Origin: Micromonospora sediminicola | Lineage (GTDB): Bacteria > Actinomycetota > Actinomycetes > Mycobacteriales > Micromonosporaceae | Direction of reading: 5' to 3' | NCBI RefSeq assembly: GCF_900089585.1 | Contig: NZ_FLRH01000003.1 | Coordinates: 2,184,501 to 2,248,500, forward strand | DNA length: 64,000 bases | Part shown: piece by piece, positions 33,591 to 42,673 of the stretch | How the letters are laid out: each line of letters opens with the position of its first letter | Position numbering within the stretch: position 1 is the first letter of the stretch | Translations under genes and position numbers: made by a program | Notes under the pieces: generated by a model | Told to the model about the DNA's origin: nothing | The model's input: only the letters and a program-made list of their open reading frames with translations | Database searches by the model: none

Positions 33591-34210
33591 CCCGGATCCT
33601 GGAGGCGTTCGGCTGCCAGGTGGTGGCGGCCGTCGACAACGGACCGTCGGTGCTGCCGGCGCTGACCGCGCACCGGCCGGACGTCGCGGTCATCGACGTC
33701 CGGTTGCCGCCGACGTTCACCGACGAGGGGTTGCAGGCGGCGGTGCGGGCCCGCGCCGAGCTGCCCGGGCTGCCGGTGCTGGTGCTGTCCCAGCACGTCG
33801 AGCAGCTCTACGCCCGGGAGCTGCTCGCCGACCGGCGCGGCGGGGTCGGCTACCTGCTCAAGGACCGGGTGTCGCACGTGGACCAGTTCGTCGACGCGGT
33901 GCGCCGGGTCGCCGCCGGCGGCACCGTGATGGACCCGGAGGTGGTCGCGCAGCTGCTGGCCCGCCGAGCCGGCGCGGAGCCGCTCGACGAGCTGACCCCG
34001 CGGGAGCGGGAGGTGCTCGGCCTGATGGCCGAGGGCCGGTCGAACGCGGCCGTCGCCGCCCGGCTGTTCGTCACCGAGAAGGCCGTCGACAAGCACATCA
34101 ACAGCATCTTCAGCAAGCTGCGGATGCCGCCGTCCGGCGACGACAACCGGCGGGTGCTGGCCGTCCTGGCCTACCTGGACGGGGCGGACACCCGACGCCT
34201 CCCGAGCTGA
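33542..34210 (+). CDS. NarL/LuxR-family response regulator
   Basis: A 222-residue regulator. Receiver: VVIAEDLALLRDGL (acidic pair), VAVIDVRLPP with the phospho-acceptor Asp (about 51) and YLLKDR (Lys about 107). C-terminal LuxR helix-turn-helix: LTPREREVLGLMAEGRSNAAVAARLFVTEKAVDKHINSIFSKL. The start is GTG 33542. It pairs with the kinase it overlaps; the divergent MMPL transporter is the most likely target, which is inference from position. Confidence 0.92.
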   Translation: MRVVIAEDLALLRDGLTRILEAFGCQVVAAVDNGPSVLPALTAHRPDVAVIDVRLPPTFTDEGLQAAVRARAELPGLPVLVLSQHVEQLYARELLADRRGGVGYLLKDRVSHVDQFVDAVRRVAAGGTVMDPEVVAQLLARRAGAEPLDELTPREREVLGLMAEGRSNAAVAARLFVTEKAVDKHINSIFSKLRMPPSGDDNRRVLAVLAYLDGADTRRLPS

Positions 34211-34247
34211 CCGCGCCGCGGCGTGGCGTGGGGCCCCGCACCCTCAC

Positions 34248-34305
34248 GTGTTAAGCGGGGGCCCCTCCTATACCGCAGGCGTCAAGAGGGGGCCCTTCCT
34301 TACGC
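34248..34305 (-). repeat. Bipartite GGGGCCCC repeat element, copy 3
   Basis: Read on the minus strand it starts GCGTAAGGAAGGGCCCC, has the centre CTTGACGCCTGCGGTATAGG and ends GGGGCCCCCGCTTAACAC. It is closest to copy 1. It lies between convergent genes, and its TAA (34302-34300) is the stop codon of the GGDEF-EAL gene. Confidence 0.85.
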
Positions 34306-36069
34306 GGCGGGCGCGTGGGTGAGGTGCTGCACGGCCGGTCCCGGGCGGCCGAAGTGCCAGCCCTGCCCGGCGTCGCAGCCGATCGCGCGCAGGCGGTCCG
34401 CCTGGTGCGCCGTCTCCACCCCCTCGGCGGTGACGGTGAGGCCGAGCGCGTGCGCCAGCGAGACCAGCGAGCCGAGGATCCGCTCGTCGGTACGGCCACC
34501 CGGGTCACCGGCCGGGGCCCGCAGGCCGGTCACGAACTCACCGGCCACCTTCAGCTCGTCGACCGGCAGGTCCCGCAGGTACGCGAGGTTGCAGTAGCCG
34601 GTGCCGAAGTCGTCGATCGCCACCCGGACACCGAGGTCGCCCAGCACCCGCAGCGCCCGCACCGGCTCGACCACCGTGCTCATCATGGTGCTCTCGGTGA
34701 TCTCCAGTTGCAGCCGTTCCGGCGCCAGGCCGGTGCGGCCGAGCACGCCCCGCACCTCCGGCACCAGATCGGCCCGGTGCAGTTGGCGGACGGCCAGGTT
34801 GACGCTGACGAACGGGGCGGCGCCGTCGATCGCCGGCCAGGTGCCCGCCTCGCGGCACGCCTCGGCCAGCACCCAGCTGCCGAGCCGGACGATCAGGCCG
34901 GTCTCCTCGGCCAGCGGGATGAAGCTGTCCGGCCGGAGCACACCCAGCTCCGGGTGGCGCCAGCGCACCAGCGCCTCCATGCCGAGCACCCGGCCGTCGC
35001 GCAGCGACGTGAGCGGCTGGTAGTCGAGGTAGAACTCGCCCCGGTCCAGCGCGGCGGGGATCGCCGCGGAGAGCGCGTACCGGGCCAGCTCGCGGCGGTT
35101 GCGGTCGGCGTCGAACAGCGACCAGCGCGCCCCGCCGGCGGCCTTGGCCCAGTGCAGCGTGCTGTCCGCCGCGCGCATCAGCTCCATCGGGGAGGTGCCG
35201 GCCACGGGCCGCTCCACGATGCCGATGCTGGCCGACACGGTCAGCTCGTGCCCGTCGACCAGCGCCGGCTCCCGCACCGCGGCCAGCGCCGCCTCGGCCA
35301 CCTTGACCGCGTCGTCGGTGCCGGCGGTGCGTTCCACCAGGACGACGAACTCGTCGCCGCCCAGGCGGGCCACCAGGTGCTCGCCGAGTGCCCGGCGCAG
35401 CCGCTGGGCCACCGCCACCAGCAACGAGTCGCCGACCTGGTGGCCGAGCGAGTCGTTGACCACCTTGAAGCGGTCCAGGTCGAGGAAGCAGACGCCGACC
35501 CGGTCGGCGCCCCGGCCCGGGGTGTCGATCGCGGCGGTCAGCCGCTCGGTGAACAGCGTCCGGTTGGGCAGGTCGGTCAGCGGGTCGTGGGTGGCCTGGT
35601 GCCGGAACCGGGCCTCGCTGTCGCGCAGCGCCCGTTCGGCGTGGGCCCGGGCCATCATCGCGGCCCGGCGGATCGACTCCTGCTCGTCGAGCGTACGGTC
35701 GCGCAGCGCGCGGGCGTACCCGGTGGCGACGGTGGCGAGCAGCCGGGCCATCCGGTCCTCGACGTCGTCGACGACCAGGTCGAGGTCGCGGACCAGGCGC
35801 AGCTGGATCACCTCGACGGTGCGGCCCAACCCCTCGGCGGAGGCGATGTGCGACTGCACCAGCTCCGCGCCCACCTGCTGCCCGATCCGCAGGTCGAACG
35901 GGTCGGCCCGCAGCGCCTGGGCGAGCCGCTCGGTGAGCCGCTGGAGCACCTCCTCCAGCTGCGCCTGGGTCATCGGCAGGTAGCTGGTGCCGGAGACCGC
36001 CTTGGCCCAGGCCCGGGCGAAGACGCTGGGACGGTGGCGGGCGGCGGTCACGGCCAGGTCGTCAGCCAC
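34300..36069 (-). CDS. GGDEF-EAL bifunctional cyclic-di-GMP protein
   Basis: A 589-residue cytoplasmic protein. A helical N-terminal region (about 1-155) lacks recognisable sensor motifs. GGDEF domain about 160-315 with an intact GGDEF in ARLGGDEFVVL; the RxxD inhibitory site upstream is not evident. EAL domain about 335-580 with EAL in GMEALVRWRHP, SVNLA, EITES, DDFGTGYCNLAYL, LKVAGEFV, AEGVE and GQGWHFG, so the metal and catalytic positions appear present. It can in principle both make and degrade c-di-GMP. The stop codon is in repeat copy 3; the start overlaps the methyltransferase gene by 8 bp. Confidence 0.93.
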   Translation of the reverse strand: MADDLAVTAARHRPSVFARAWAKAVSGTSYLPMTQAQLEEVLQRLTERLAQALRADPFDLRIGQQVGAELVQSHIASAEGLGRTVEVIQLRLVRDLDLVVDDVEDRMARLLATVATGYARALRDRTLDEQESIRRAAMMARAHAERALRDSEARFRHQATHDPLTDLPNRTLFTERLTAAIDTPGRGADRVGVCFLDLDRFKVVNDSLGHQVGDSLLVAVAQRLRRALGEHLVARLGGDEFVVLVERTAGTDDAVKVAEAALAAVREPALVDGHELTVSASIGIVERPVAGTSPMELMRAADSTLHWAKAAGGARWSLFDADRNRRELARYALSAAIPAALDRGEFYLDYQPLTSLRDGRVLGMEALVRWRHPELGVLRPDSFIPLAEETGLIVRLGSWVLAEACREAGTWPAIDGAAPFVSVNLAVRQLHRADLVPEVRGVLGRTGLAPERLQLEITESTMMSTVVEPVRALRVLGDLGVRVAIDDFGTGYCNLAYLRDLPVDELKVAGEFVTGLRAPAGDPGGRTDERILGSLVSLAHALGLTVTAEGVETAHQADRLRAIGCDAGQGWHFGRPGPAVQHLTHAPAA

Positions 36070-36874
36070 CGAGCCGCCCGACCCCGCCCATGAAGACCGC
36101 CCGCTCGGCGTTCTCCGCCTGGTCGGGGGCGTCCGGACGCCACTGCGGCACCCACACCACGCCCGGGTCGACCAGCTCGAAGCCGTCGAAGAGCGCGGTC
36201 AGCTCGGCCCGGCCGCGGATGAACAGCTGGCTGTCGGTGCGCCGGTAGACCCGCTCGGCCTCGGCCCGCTCGCCGGTGCCGTCCCGGCCGTCGTCGCTGG
36301 CCTGGGAGAGCACCAGGTGGCTGCCGGGGGCCAGCGCCGCGCGCAGCGTCCGCAGGATCTCCTCCGGGCGGTCGGCGTCGGGGACGAAGTGCAGCACCGC
36401 CACGATCATCACCGCGACCGGCTGGGAGAAGTCGAGCAGCCGGTTGACGTCCGGGTGGCCCAGGATCGCCTCCGGGTCGCGCAGGTCCTCGCGTACCACC
36501 GCGGCCCGCTCGTTGCCGGCCAGGATCTCCTGGCTGTGCGCCACCGCGACCGGGTCCACGTCGACGTAGACCACCCGCGACTCCGGGTCGATCCGCTGGG
36601 CGATCTCGTGCACGTTGCCCACGGTCGGGATGCCGGAGCCGATGTCCAGGAACTGGCGCACGCCGGCGTCGGCGAGGTAGTGCACCGCCCGGCGCAGGAA
36701 CGCCCGGTTGGCCTGGGCCATCAGCGGGGCCTCCGGCACCGCCTCCACCATCGCCCGGGCGGCGGCCCGGTCGGCCGCGAAGTTGTGCGAGCCGCCGAGG
36801 TAGTAGTCGTACATGCGGGCCACGCTGGGGCGCTCGATGTCGATGGTCTCGGGTGCCCAGTCCGGCCGCTGCAT
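36062..36874 (-). CDS. SAM-dependent methyltransferase (DUF574 / Methyltransf_19 type)
   Basis: A 270-residue protein of the actinomycete-expanded S-adenosylmethionine methyltransferase family. Family motifs: DIERPSVARMYDYYLGGSHNFAADR at the N-terminus, the SAM-binding QFLDIGSGIPTVGNVHEIA (about 70-88), VVYVDVDPVAVAHS and HFVPDADRPEEILRTL. The methyl acceptor is unknown. Start ATG 36874 behind GGGGCAGGGA. The end overlaps the GGDEF-EAL start, so the two proteins are co-expressed. Confidence 0.88.
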   Translation of the reverse strand: MQRPDWAPETIDIERPSVARMYDYYLGGSHNFAADRAAARAMVEAVPEAPLMAQANRAFLRRAVHYLADAGVRQFLDIGSGIPTVGNVHEIAQRIDPESRVVYVDVDPVAVAHSQEILAGNERAAVVREDLRDPEAILGHPDVNRLLDFSQPVAVMIVAVLHFVPDADRPEEILRTLRAALAPGSHLVLSQASDDGRDGTGERAEAERVYRRTDSQLFIRGRAELTALFDGFELVDPGVVWVPQWRPDAPDQAENAERAVFMGGVGRLGG

Positions 36875-37072
36875 GTCCCTGCCCCTTGGGTGTCGGCGAC
36901 GCGCGGCCGTCACCGCCGCGCGGATCACCCGGGTATTCTGCCTGCCCGCCGTCGTGCTGCAAAGACCGCCGTCGCTACGCGTCCGGCCCTTCACCGTACG
37001 CGGTCAGGCGCGCCCGGAATGCCGGAGAGGCCCGCGTCCGGCGTGCGGACTCAGGCCTCTCCGGCGACGGCG

Positions 37073-37741
37073 TCAGAACTTCGGCGCGTCCGGGGCCTCC
37101 AGCAGCCCCAGCCGCAGCGCGGTCATCAGCGCCTGGGCGCGGTTGGCCGCGCCCAGCTTCTCGTAGAGCTTGGAGATGTGGGTCTTGGCGGTCGACTCGC
37201 TGACGAAGAGCTGCTTGGCGATGCCGGCCACGCTCATGCCGTCGGCGAGCAGGCGCAGCACCTGGCCCTCGCGCGGGGACAGCTGCGGGCCGGACGGGGC
37301 GAGCCGGCGCTTCATCGCCTCGGCCAGGTCGGCCGCGGTGAACGCGCTGGGGGAGGAGGCGGCGTGCCGGGCGGCGGCCACCACCTCGTCGGCCGGCGCG
37401 GTCTTCGGCACGAACGCGCTGGCACCCGCCTCCAGGGCACCGAAGAGCTGGTCGTCGCCGGCGTACATGGTGAGCACGACGATGCCCATCGACGCGCTGG
37501 ACTTGCGCAGCGCGCGGGTCGCCTCCAGGCCGCTGCCGTCGGGCAGCCGCAGGTCCATGATCACCACGTCCGGCTGGAGCGCGCCGGCCTGGCGCACACC
37601 CTCCGCGGCCGTGGCGGCCTCGCCCACGACCTCGAACTGCCGGTCCCTCTCGAAGGCGTGCCGCAGACCCTTGCGGATCAGGTCGTGATCGTCGACAAGG
37701 AGAACCTTGGTACGGGTGGCCGGTGTCGGGCTAGTGGTCAT
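37073..37741 (-). CDS. NarL/LuxR-family response regulator
   Basis: A 222-residue regulator. Receiver: KVLLVDDHDLIRKGL, VVIMDLRLPDGSG (phospho-acceptor Asp about 63), VVLTMYAGDD and FVPKTAPADEV (Lys about 114). LuxR-type helix-turn-helix: LSPREGQVLRLLADGMSVAGIAKQLFVSESTAKTHISKLYEKLGA. It lies 7 bp downstream of its partner kinase on the same strand. The target genes are not known. Confidence 0.93.
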   Translation of the reverse strand: MTTSPTPATRTKVLLVDDHDLIRKGLRHAFERDRQFEVVGEAATAAEGVRQAGALQPDVVIMDLRLPDGSGLEATRALRKSSASMGIVVLTMYAGDDQLFGALEAGASAFVPKTAPADEVVAAARHAASSPSAFTAADLAEAMKRRLAPSGPQLSPREGQVLRLLADGMSVAGIAKQLFVSESTAKTHISKLYEKLGAANRAQALMTALRLGLLEAPDAPKF

Positions 37742-37748
37742 CCTCGGG

Positions 37749-39443
37749 TTACTCCCCTTCTGCTGCTGCGGCGCTGCCGCGCACCTTATCGCGCCGGGGC
37801 GACGAGCCGAGTACCACCGCCACGGTCGTGCCGCTGGGTTGCCGCGGCCTGATCTCCAACCGGCCTCGGATACGTTCCGCCCTCTCCGCCATGATCGCAA
37901 GACCATAGTGCCCCTCGGGGCGCTGGTCACCGATGCCGTGACCGTCATCCGACACTTCGATTCGGGCGTACGGGGGATCCACCTCACACGTGACCCAGAG
38001 GTTCGACGCGCCGGCGTGCTTGCGGGCGTTGGTCACCGCCTCCTGCGCGATGCGCAGCAACTCGGCCTCGGTGGCGGCCGGCAGCCGGGCGGTGGACTCG
38101 TCCAGCGACAGGTTCACCCGCAGGCCGCCGGCCGCGCCGACGGTGCGCGCGTACTCGGCGATGGCCGCGGCCAGGCCGCCGTGCCGGTCCACCTCGCTGC
38201 GCAGCTCGAACAGGCTGAGCCGCAGCTCGGTGATCACCCGGGTGACCTCGTGGCGCAGCGTGCGCAGCGACTCGGCGGTCTCCTCGGCGTCGTCGTGCAC
38301 GGTGGCCAGGGCGTTGTCGATGCCGTAGCCGACCATGACCAGCTCCTGGGCGACCCCGTCGTGGATCTCCCGGGCCAGTCGCTGCCGCTCCTCGTTGGTG
38401 GCCAGCGAGCGCACCTCGTCGAAGAGCAGGGCGGCCTCCAGCCGCAGCGCGGCCGGGCCGGTCAGCGCGGTCACCCGGGACACCACCGGCGGCGGGTACG
38501 CGGCGGCGGTGTCCGCCTCGACCACCACCAGGCCGACCGTGCGCACGCCGGCGACCAGCGGCACGATCAGCGCGGAGACCTCGCCGGAGCGCCGGGACCG
38601 GGCCTGCGAGCGGGCCGAGACGGTCGGCTGCTGGCTGGCCCAGGCGTCGGCGATGGCCGAGTCGGCGTCGAGCGTCGTCTCCCAGTCGACCCGGTCCGCG
38701 CCGATCTGGGCGAGCACGACCAGCCGGCCGCCGCCGCTGGCGGAGAGCACCGCGCCGCGGTCGGTCTTCGCCACCACCCGCAGCTCCTCCAGCAGGTGCT
38801 CGGAGATGCCGCCCGGGTCCAGGGTGGCGCCGGGCAGCTGACGGGCGACCGTCCGCAGCTGGGTGAGCAGGCGGGTGGCCTCCGCGTACGGCTGGGGCTT
38901 GCCGGCGTTGCGGACCCGGATCACACGTTGCAGGGTGCCGGCGGTGTAGAGGCCGAGGCCGGCCAGGATCAGCCACTGGGCGCAGACCGCGAGGTAGCCG
39001 AGCTGGCCGAGCTGCGGCTCGCCGCCCACCTCGGTGAACGCGGCGCTGGCCAGCAGCGTGGCCGCCGCCACGGCGAGCAGCGCGGCGCCCTCGCGGAACC
39101 GGCGGCGCAGCGCGGTGACGGTGACCGGCACGGCGAGGTAGGGCAGCACGGCCGAGGCGCCCAGCCCGCCGGTGACGCCGGTGAGCTGGGTGTCGGCGGC
39201 GACCTGGCTGGCGGCCAGGCCGAGCACCACGACCTCGGCGAAGCGGCTGATCGGGGCGAGCAGCCGGTGCTGCGGCGCCAGCACGGCGGGCAGGCCGGCG
39301 ACGCCGAGCAGGGCTATCCACCAGAGCTGGCTGGCGTCGCGGGTGGCGAACAGGGTCAGGGCGGCGACCAGCGCGAGGAGGACCGCGCGGGCCGCGACCG
39401 CGAGGGGCTGCGTCTGCGGCTGGCCGGATGTGGAGGCGGGCAC
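37749..39443 (-). CDS. Sensor histidine kinase with GAF-like domain, NarL-type
   Basis: A 564-residue kinase. The N-terminal membrane block has about five or six helices (residues 18-180). A GAF-like cytosolic domain spans about 200-345 (LLEELRVVAKTDRGAVLSASGG...PLVAGVRTVGLVVVEADT). HisKA_3 follows with RLAREIHDGVAQELVMVGYGID and HATPase with EAVTNARKHAGASN, VSDDGHGIG and GHYGLAIMAERAERI. The start is GTG 39443, 15 bp after the fadD stop; the ribosome site is weak, which suggests coupling to fadD. Forms a two-component pair with the next gene. Confidence 0.9.
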   Translation of the reverse strand: MPASTSGQPQTQPLAVAARAVLLALVAALTLFATRDASQLWWIALLGVAGLPAVLAPQHRLLAPISRFAEVVVLGLAASQVAADTQLTGVTGGLGASAVLPYLAVPVTVTALRRRFREGAALLAVAAATLLASAAFTEVGGEPQLGQLGYLAVCAQWLILAGLGLYTAGTLQRVIRVRNAGKPQPYAEATRLLTQLRTVARQLPGATLDPGGISEHLLEELRVVAKTDRGAVLSASGGGRLVVLAQIGADRVDWETTLDADSAIADAWASQQPTVSARSQARSRRSGEVSALIVPLVAGVRTVGLVVVEADTAAAYPPPVVSRVTALTGPAALRLEAALLFDEVRSLATNEERQRLAREIHDGVAQELVMVGYGIDNALATVHDDAEETAESLRTLRHEVTRVITELRLSLFELRSEVDRHGGLAAAIAEYARTVGAAGGLRVNLSLDESTARLPAATEAELLRIAQEAVTNARKHAGASNLWVTCEVDPPYARIEVSDDGHGIGDQRPEGHYGLAIMAERAERIRGRLEIRPRQPSGTTVAVVLGSSPRRDKVRGSAAAAEGE

Positions 39444-39457
39444 CTGACGGATGGTAG

Positions 39458-41272
39458 TCAGCGCTGGTAGATCTCCGCGATCTCCGTGGCGTACGTCTTG
39501 TGCACAACCTGTCGCTTGACCTTCAGCGAGGGGGTCAGCTCGCCGGTCGTCTCGGTGAAGTCCTGGGGCAGGATCCGGAACACCTTGATCGCCTCGGCCT
39601 TGGAGACGGACAGGTTGGCCTGGTCGACCGCGCTCTGCACCTCGGCCCGCAACGCCTCGTCCTCGCGCAGCTCGGCCGCGGTGGTGGTCTCCGGGCGCCC
39701 GTGCGCGGCCAGCCACTTCGGCAGCGCCTCCTCGTCGATGGTGACCAGCGCCGAGATGAACGGCTGCCGGTCGCCGACGACCACGCACTGGCTGACCAGC
39801 GGATGCGCCCGGACCTGGTCCTCCAGCACCGCCGGGGCGACGTTCTTGCCGCCCGCGGTCACGATGATCTCCTTCTTGCGGCCGGTGATGCTCAGGTAGC
39901 CGTCCTCGTCGAGCTGGCCCAGGTCGCCGGTGCGGAACCAGCCGTCGGTGGTCAGCGCCTCGGCGGTGGCCGCCTCGTTGTGCCAGTAACCCTGGAAGAC
40001 GATGTCGCCGGAGATCAGGATCTCGCCGTCGTCGTCGATCCGGATGGTCACGCCGGGCAGCGGTCGGCCGACCGTGCCGATCCGGGTGCCGGTGGGCAGG
40101 TTGGCGGCGGCGGCCGGCGAGGTCTCGGTGAGGCCGTACCCCTCGCAGATGGTCACCCCGACGCCGCGGAAGAAGTGCCCGAGCCGGGCGCCGAGCGGCG
40201 CACCACCGGAGATGGCGTCGCGGCAGCGGCCACCCATGGCGGCGCGCAGCTTGCCGTAGACCAGCTTGTCGAACAGGGTGTGCTGGGCCCGTAGCGCCAG
40301 GCCCGGGCCGCCCGGGGTCTCCAGCGCCTCGCTCCAGGCGATGGCGACCTTCTCCGCCCGGTCGAAGATCTTGCCCTTGCCGTCGGCCTCGGCCTTCTGC
40401 CGCGCGCCGTTGTAGACCTTCTCGAAGACCCGGGGTACGGAGAGCACGAACGTCGGCTTGAACTCCTGCAGCTCGCCGACCAGGTCCTTGGTGTCGGCGC
40501 AGTGCGCCATGGTGGCCCGGGCCTGCACCACGCCGACCTGGATCAGCCGGGCGAACGCGTGCGCGAGCGGCAGGAAGAGCAGGGTGGAGGCGCCCTGGCG
40601 GAACAGGTTGGGCAGCACCGGCACCGCGTTGGCGATGTCGGCGTAGATGTTGCGGTGGGTCAGCACGCAGCCCTTCGGCCGGCCGGTGGTGCCGCTGGTG
40701 TAGATGATCGTGGCGACGTCGTCGGCCTTGAGCATCGACCGGCGGACCTCGATCTCGGCCGGGTCCACCGAGGCGCCGGCCGCGACCAGGTCGTCGACCG
40801 CGCCCAGCTCGATCTGCCAGACCTCGCGCAGCTCGGGCAGCCGGTCCCGGACGCCGGCGACCAGGGTGGCGTGCGCGGTGCTCTCCACCACCACGGCCAC
40901 GGCGCCGGAGTCGCCGAGGATCCAGGCGGCCTGCTCGGCGCTGGAGGTCTCGTAGATCGGCACGGTGACCGCGCCGGCGGCCCAGATGGCGTAGTCGAAC
41001 AGCGTCCACTCGTAGCGGGTGCGGCTCATCAGGGCGACCCGGTCGCCGGGGGAGACGCCGGCCGCGACCAGGCCCCGGGCCACCGCGACCACCTCGTCGC
41101 GGAACTGCCGGCAGGTCACCTCGGACCGGGACGCGGTCCCCGCGTCACCGATCTGGCGGACGAACTGCACGGTGTCCGGGGCGACCTCGGCGTTTTCCCA
41201 GACCGGGTCGGTCAGGTTGGCCGCGTCGCCGACGGTGACGATCGGCGGAACGGAGAACTCGCGCACCTGCAC
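39458..41272 (-). CDS. Long-chain fatty acid-CoA ligase, FadD15-like
   Basis: A 604-residue AMP-forming ligase. The P-loop-like motif TIIYTSGTTGRPKGCVLTH is near residue 183, GYGLTETSPAAAANLP near 380, the ATP-ribose motif SGDIVFQGYW...WFRTGDLGQLDEDGYLSITGRKKEIIVTAGGKNVAP about 425-480, and a Lys near the C-terminus. It activates fatty acids as acyl-AMP and then acyl-CoA. It corresponds to mycobacterial FadD15 (Rv2187) next to the SRPBCC protein (Rv2185c), from memory. It is transcribed before the histidine kinase. Confidence 0.92.
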   Translation of the reverse strand: MQVREFSVPPIVTVGDAANLTDPVWENAEVAPDTVQFVRQIGDAGTASRSEVTCRQFRDEVVAVARGLVAAGVSPGDRVALMSRTRYEWTLFDYAIWAAGAVTVPIYETSSAEQAAWILGDSGAVAVVVESTAHATLVAGVRDRLPELREVWQIELGAVDDLVAAGASVDPAEIEVRRSMLKADDVATIIYTSGTTGRPKGCVLTHRNIYADIANAVPVLPNLFRQGASTLLFLPLAHAFARLIQVGVVQARATMAHCADTKDLVGELQEFKPTFVLSVPRVFEKVYNGARQKAEADGKGKIFDRAEKVAIAWSEALETPGGPGLALRAQHTLFDKLVYGKLRAAMGGRCRDAISGGAPLGARLGHFFRGVGVTICEGYGLTETSPAAAANLPTGTRIGTVGRPLPGVTIRIDDDGEILISGDIVFQGYWHNEAATAEALTTDGWFRTGDLGQLDEDGYLSITGRKKEIIVTAGGKNVAPAVLEDQVRAHPLVSQCVVVGDRQPFISALVTIDEEALPKWLAAHGRPETTTAAELREDEALRAEVQSAVDQANLSVSKAEAIKVFRILPQDFTETTGELTPSLKVKRQVVHKTYATEIAEIYQR

Positions 41273-41421
41273 TCCCTCGTGCTCGCACCGGCGGGGGCCG
41301 GCCTGGTCGGCTAGTCGAAACCTACCCGCCCGCCCCGGTGGGTCGGCCAGGGAGGTTGCCCGCCCGGCTGGTGGGACACCCGGCGGGCGGGTGGAGCGGC
41401 GCGGTCGGGCCGGTGGCCGGG

Positions 41422-41427
41422 TAGCCT
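41422..41427 (+). promoter_or_regulatory. -10 element suggesting a leaderless SRPBCC transcript
   Basis: TAGCCT ends six bases before ATG 41434 and no Shine-Dalgarno sequence lies between. This spacing is that of leaderless actinobacterial mRNAs, where the A of ATG is the transcript start. Confidence 0.5.
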
Positions 41428-41433
41428 CCCCCC

Positions 41434-41889
41434 ATGGCGGACACCTCCACCCAGTCGATCATCATCGGCGCCGCACCGGACCGGGTGGCGGCGGTCATCT
41501 GCGACTTCCCCCGCTACCCGGAGTGGGCCGAGGCGGTGCGGCAGGCCGAGGTGGTCGAGGAGTACGAGGACGGCTACGCCAGCCAGGTCCGGTTCACGCT
41601 GGACGCGGGCGTGCTGGCCGACGAGTACGTGCTGGCCTACGAGTACGCCGAGGACATCTCCCGGATCGAGTGGCACCTGGTCGCGCCGTCGAAGATGCAG
41701 CGGTCCCAGCGCGGCTCGTACGACCTGGTCGGCAATCCGGACGGGACGACCACGGTGACCTACACGCTCGAGGTGGAGCTGTCCGTGGCGATGCTCGGCA
41801 TGTTCCGCCGCAAGGCCGAGAAAATGATCATGGATGCCGCGTTGAAGCAGCTCAAGCGCCGGGTAGAAGCACCCGGTGCAGCGCACTGA
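41434..41889 (+). CDS. SRPBCC (START/cyclase-fold) family protein
   Basis: A 151-residue lipid/hydrophobic-ligand-binding fold protein: ADTSTQSIIIGAAPDRVAAVICDFPRYPEWAEAV and the C-terminal helix MLGMFRRKAEKMIMDAALKQLKRRVEA are typical. Mycobacterial counterpart Rv2185c (TB16.3), from memory. The position next to the divergent FadD15-like ligase suggests fatty acyl or polyketide ligands, not proven. It starts a run of plus-strand genes and its mRNA may be leaderless. Confidence 0.88.
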   Translation: MADTSTQSIIIGAAPDRVAAVICDFPRYPEWAEAVRQAEVVEEYEDGYASQVRFTLDAGVLADEYVLAYEYAEDISRIEWHLVAPSKMQRSQRGSYDLVGNPDGTTTVTYTLEVELSVAMLGMFRRKAEKMIMDAALKQLKRRVEAPGAAH

Positions 41890-41930
41890 CCCGACCGTCG
41901 TCCCGGTTGCCACGCTGGAGGAGCCGAACC

Positions 41931-42599
41931 ATGGGCACCACTGATCCGGGTTCGGCCCGGGAAGAGGCCGAGCGCCTCGTCGCCACGCTGCTGGCCTCCG
42001 CCAGGCTGGCCGCCGCCGCCCCCGGTTCGGGCCCGTGGGGTCCGCTCGGTGGGATCCTCTCCGGTGTCCTCGGTCACACCCCGGGCGGCGCCGGCCCGGG
42101 GCGCGCCTCGTCGCACGCCTCGGCCCCGGCGGCCGGTGGCGCCGGTTTCGCCACCGGTTCCCCGGAATGCTGCGTCTGCCCGGTCTGTCGCGGGATCGCG
42201 GCGTTGCGTGACCCGAGTCCCGAATTCGCCGAGCGGCTGGCCACCGGCGCCGGCGACCTGGCCGCCGGGGTGGCCAGCCTGCTGCGGGCGTTCGCCCCGG
42301 CCGAACCGGCCGAACCGGCCACCCCGTGCGGTGCCGCTCCCGGCGAACCCGGGGACCACGTGTGGCGCGAGGCGACCCGTACCGGGCATGATTCTCAGCC
42401 GGCACCCGAGCAGGACGTCTGGTCCGCCGCCACCCGGGGGGCGGACGCTTCCGACCCGGGTGCCTCGTCGCAACCGCCCGCCGACGCCGCCGGGCCGGAC
42501 GAGCCGGCGTCGAGCCGGCCGCCGGCCGGCCAACCCGTGGTGCCCGCCTCGCGGGCGTCCGGCGAGGTGGGCGCGGACGCATCAGGCGACGGGGCCTGA
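41931..42599 (+). CDS. Hypothetical protein with CxxC motif and Pro/Ala-rich tail
   Basis: A 222-residue protein. The N-terminal helix SAREEAERLVATLLASARLAAAAP is followed by a Gly-rich linker, then CCVCPVCRGIAALRDPSPEFAERLATGAGDLAAGVASLLRAF (about 83-125) with a CxxC pair. The last ~95 residues are disordered Pro/Ala/Ser/Asp-rich sequence. GGAGGAG precedes ATG 41931. Conserved position between the SRPBCC gene and glucokinase is familiar from actinomycetes, but I do not recognise a function. Confidence 0.75.
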   Translation: MGTTDPGSAREEAERLVATLLASARLAAAAPGSGPWGPLGGILSGVLGHTPGGAGPGRASSHASAPAAGGAGFATGSPECCVCPVCRGIAALRDPSPEFAERLATGAGDLAAGVASLLRAFAPAEPAEPATPCGAAPGEPGDHVWREATRTGHDSQPAPEQDVWSAATRGADASDPGASSQPPADAAGPDEPASSRPPAGQPVVPASRASGEVGADASGDGA

Positions 42600-42673
42600 C
42601 CACCGGACATCCCGGGACCGCAACGGCCGGTTCGGCCGGTGCCGGGGCAGCACAGCAGAGGGGAGTGGCAGCG

